DNA of 64,000 bases, from positions 1-64,000 of the forward strand of contig CAKSEF010000003.1 of assembly GCA_934446465.1 (NCBI GenBank). The letters run 5' to 3'. The stretch is from an uncultured Oscillospiraceae bacterium. GTDB taxonomy: Bacteria; Bacillota; Clostridia; Oscillospirales; JAAYXM01. Below the pieces are notes generated by a model. The model did no database searches, was not told the origin of the DNA, and was given only the letters and a program-made list of their open reading frames with translations. Shown here one piece after another: positions 61,772-64,000 of this stretch. Made by a program: the position numbers and the translations under genes. Each line of letters opens with the position of its first letter. Position 1 is the stretch's first letter.

Positions 61772-64000
61772 TTATTGCGCGGGTTCGTTTTCATCGGTTT
61801 CTTCCCCGCCTTCGCCGGAATCGTCCTTTTTGTCCGTGTCAATCCAGTCGGGAACTTCATCTTCGGTATCAGGCGTTTCGGGCTCCGGCTTGTACGAATG
61901 ATGTGTGCAGGCACTGTTCATCGGGGAAGAGACGGTAGATGCAAAGAAATACTGTCCGGAAGGCGGATTTTCCTCATGAATTGCGTATTGTTCGTCAGGC
62001 AGGGCAACGCCCGGAATCGGGAAAAATCTGTTGAGCTTCATAAGCGCAACGGTTTTCCTGCTTGATGCCGGACAAAATTCCGTGGCGACCATGTTTGTTG
62101 AAGAGTCTATCTCAACGGCAACGTGAACACCACATCTTGTCTTCGGTACATCGTCCTTGTGAAAATAGCCGGACACCACCTTGCTTCCTCTCGGATCGAG
62201 AGCGCAGAGATTCGACGGAAGCTCACCGCTGCATGAACACACGCTTACACGGACAAACTCATCGTTCTGCTCAAATTTCTTTACGGGCAAATCGGCATGA
62301 GCCTTGTTCATTACCTTCTTCCAAACCGTAAGGGCAGGGGAGAGTGATTTTGAAATATACTTCGGCTTGTCGTAGCCAAACCAGCACGCGCCGACATAAT
62401 ACGGAGTATAGCCGACAAACCATCTGTCTTCGTCGTTATTTGAGGTACCGGTCTTTGCCGCGGCGGGCATCCCGCGTGAGAGCTTGGCATAGGTTCCCGT
62501 GCCTCCGGTAACTACGTTCTGGAGAATGTAGTTCATATATGCGGCGGTCTTTTCGCTCATCGCAGTAACGGGTCTGTACTCTTTCTCAAGAAGGACTTCA
62601 CCCTGAGCGTCAAGAACCTTTGTGTAAGTTCTCGGCTCATTGTAAGTTCCGCCGTTTTGGAACGGGGCATATGCCGCCGCCATCTCAAGAACGGTTATGC
62701 CGTTGGTAAGCTGACCGAGCGCGAGCGGAGCGAGGTTATGGTCGCCCTTGCTGTTCAGTGAAGTAACACCGAGATTTGCTGTCAGGAAGTTATAAGAGCG
62801 CTCAATTCCGAGTTTGTCGAGCGTGCGCATTGAAACTGTGTTGAGCGACTGCATAACGCCGTTCAGAATGGTTGTCCGACCTGAATACGTTCTGGTTTCG
62901 TTCTTCGGGTACGGCGAGCCGTTGAGTACCTTGAGCGGTGCGTCATCTTCAACCGAGTACGGTGTTATAATGCCGTATTCTATCGACGGCGCGTATACGG
63001 AAATAGGCTTAAGCGATGAGCCCGGAGGACGCTTGGTCTGCGTCGCGCGGTTGAGGAGTCTCGCCGCCGTTTTTTCTCCGCGCCCGCCGCGCAGAGCCAA
63101 AATATTCCCGTTTGACGGGTCGAGCATCACCATCGCACATTCGGGCTGGACATTGCCTTTGTAGTGCGGGAATACGTTGTTGGATTCAAAAACTTCGTCC
63201 ATTGCAGATTGAATTTTCGGATTAACCGTGGCATAAATTTTGAGTCCGCCGGAATAAATCGTCCTCAGTGCGACATTCTCCGAATAGCCGTGTTTATCCA
63301 TGAGGTCATCTATGAGATCTTCAATTATTTGGTCAACAAAATACGACTGAACCTTTGCGGTTCCGGTATCATTTTCATTCTTGTTGAATACAATTTCCTC
63401 GGAGACGGCCTCATCCCGCTCCTCTTCGGAAATCATCTTAAGTTCTTTCATGCGGTTTAAAATGTCTGTGCGTCTCTTTAAGTTGTTTTCGGGGTGAATG
63501 TACGGATTGTAGTATGTCGGGAGATTGGTAATGCCTATGAGCGCGGCCGATTCGGCAAGGGTAAGCTCGGAGACGTCCTTCCCGTAATATGCCTGAGCTG
63601 CCGTGCCGACTCCGTAACAGCCTTTTCCGAGATAAATTGTGTTGAGATACAGCTCAATTATCGTGTCTTTGTCATAATGACGCTCCAAATAGAGCGCGCG
63701 CATAATTTCCTGAAGCTTGCGTTTTACAGAGTCCTGATTATCACCCGTGATATTTTTTACGAGCTGCTGAGTTATAGTCGAAGCTCCGAAATCGCTCTTC
63801 ATTTTCAGAAACATATTTATGCTTGCCGAGAAAGTGCGCTTCCAGTCAACCCCGTGGTGTTTCATAAAACGGTGGTCCTCTATGGCAATGGCCGCATCCT
63901 TCAAGTATGTGGGTATATCCTCAAGGTCAACCCATGTTCTGTTCTGAGAGTCGTAGAGACGCTCATACTCATGTTCGTTGCCCTCGTCATCGATATAATA
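61772..64000 (-). CDS. Class A penicillin-binding protein (PBP1A), 5' end outside the window
   Basis: A bifunctional peptidoglycan glycosyltransferase/transpeptidase. The 742 codons here lack the N-terminal membrane anchor, since the frame stays open to base 64000; a TTG at 63904 lies inside the transglycosylase region and is not the start. The GT51 motifs are EDHRFMKHHGVDW, GASTITQQLVKN and RKLQEIMRALYLE. The transpeptidase has SSLK (SxxK), SLN (SxN) and KTG in AAKTGTSNNDEDRW. The C-terminal tail is rich in acidic and proline residues. It would polymerise the MurC-pathway precursor. The RNA methyltransferase follows 27 bases after. Confidence 0.95.
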   Translation of the reverse strand, partial: YYIDDEGNEHEYERLYDSQNRTWVDLEDIPTYLKDAAIAIEDHRFMKHHGVDWKRTFSASINMFLKMKSDFGASTITQQLVKNITGDNQDSVKRKLQEIMRALYLERHYDKDTIIELYLNTIYLGKGCYGVGTAAQAYYGKDVSELTLAESAALIGITNLPTYYNPYIHPENNLKRRTDILNRMKELKMISEEERDEAVSEEIVFNKNENDTGTAKVQSYFVDQIIEDLIDDLMDKHGYSENVALRTIYSGGLKIYATVNPKIQSAMDEVFESNNVFPHYKGNVQPECAMVMLDPSNGNILALRGGRGEKTAARLLNRATQTKRPPGSSLKPISVYAPSIEYGIITPYSVEDDAPLKVLNGSPYPKNETRTYSGRTTILNGVMQSLNTVSMRTLDKLGIERSYNFLTANLGVTSLNSKGDHNLAPLALGQLTNGITVLEMAAAYAPFQNGGTYNEPRTYTKVLDAQGEVLLEKEYRPVTAMSEKTAAYMNYILQNVVTGGTGTYAKLSRGMPAAAKTGTSNNDEDRWFVGYTPYYVGACWFGYDKPKYISKSLSPALTVWKKVMNKAHADLPVKKFEQNDEFVRVSVCSCSGELPSNLCALDPRGSKVVSGYFHKDDVPKTRCGVHVAVEIDSSTNMVATEFCPASSRKTVALMKLNRFFPIPGVALPDEQYAIHEENPPSGQYFFASTVSSPMNSACTHHSYKPEPETPDTEDEVPDWIDTDKKDDSGEGGEETDENEPAQ

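Noticed and set aside
63904..63904. TTG 63904 as the true start of PBP1A
   Set aside because: It lies inside the transglycosylase domain and the frame is open to the window end with a family-like sequence; the gene is cut by the window.

Overview
The window is one continuous stretch of chromosomal core genome from a spore-forming Firmicute, most likely a member of the Clostridia. The evidence is a PolC-type replicative polymerase, Firmicutes gene orders (ylxM-ffh-rpsP-khpA-rimM-trmD; pyrH-frr-uppS-cdsA-dxr-rseP-ispG-polC; ymfF-ymfH; comEC-holA), sporulation genes (spoIIR, spoVG, a spoIVFA/spoIVFB pair), a CIRCE element before groES, strong AGGAGG ribosome sites, and many GTG and TTG starts. 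The PolC, teichoic-type (TagO, LCP) and sporulation genes fit a Gram-positive wall. No tRNA, rRNA, CRISPR array, insertion sequence or prophage gene was seen. Species identity cannot be fixed from the sequence alone.

Layout. 1-8.7 kb: a CBS-domain protein, a ROK regulator, argG-argH, a KDPG aldolase fused to a VOC domain, an LCP cell-wall ligase, an S1 RNA-binding protein and a TIM-barrel sugar isomerase. 8.8-12.3 kb: aminotransferase-trpS-tagO. 12.3-17.1 kb: the most accessory-looking part, a membrane-anchored AraC regulator followed by two LplB/YtcP-type sugar permeases, with a 493-base gap between them and no substrate-binding protein. 17.1-23.7 kb: a glycolipid glycosyltransferase, spoVG, murC, a CPBP protease, and spoIIR with a Gx-family membrane protein and a DUF6062-like protein, then an OGG-type glycosylase. 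23.7-34.2 kb: the large pyrH-to-polC operon, which joins UMP kinase, ribosome recycling, undecaprenyl and phospholipid synthesis, the MEP isoprenoid pathway and replication. 34.2-41.3 kb: a small unknown gene, fba, comEC-holA-rnmV and the spoIVFA/FB-like pair. 41.2-44.9 kb (minus strand): the SRP/ribosome/tRNA-modification operon. 45-54.4 kb: ymfF-ymfH-lgt-folD, yceD-rpmF, and a PDZ/radical-SAM protein with der-plsY-gpsA. 54.4-58.4 kb: metF, a separate MetH reactivation protein, and metH. 58.4-64 kb (minus strand): groES-groEL, and a 5'-truncated PBP1A with an RNA methyltransferase.

How they work together. Envelope building dominates: uppS and tagO provide and load the undecaprenyl carrier, murC makes peptidoglycan precursor, PBP1A polymerises it, LCP attaches secondary polymers, and cdsA, plsY, gpsA and the UgtP-like enzyme make lipids. 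Most genes sit in operons with readable promoters (many TTGACA-N17-TATAAT-like) and rho-independent terminators. The less ordinary features are small: a duplicated CxxC/CxxH protein, an aldolase-VOC fusion with a perfect palindrome over its -35 box, ARG-box-like sites flanking the argG promoter, a hairpin that buries the spoIIR ribosome site, and a separately encoded methionine synthase reactivation domain. No obviously new multigene system is visible.
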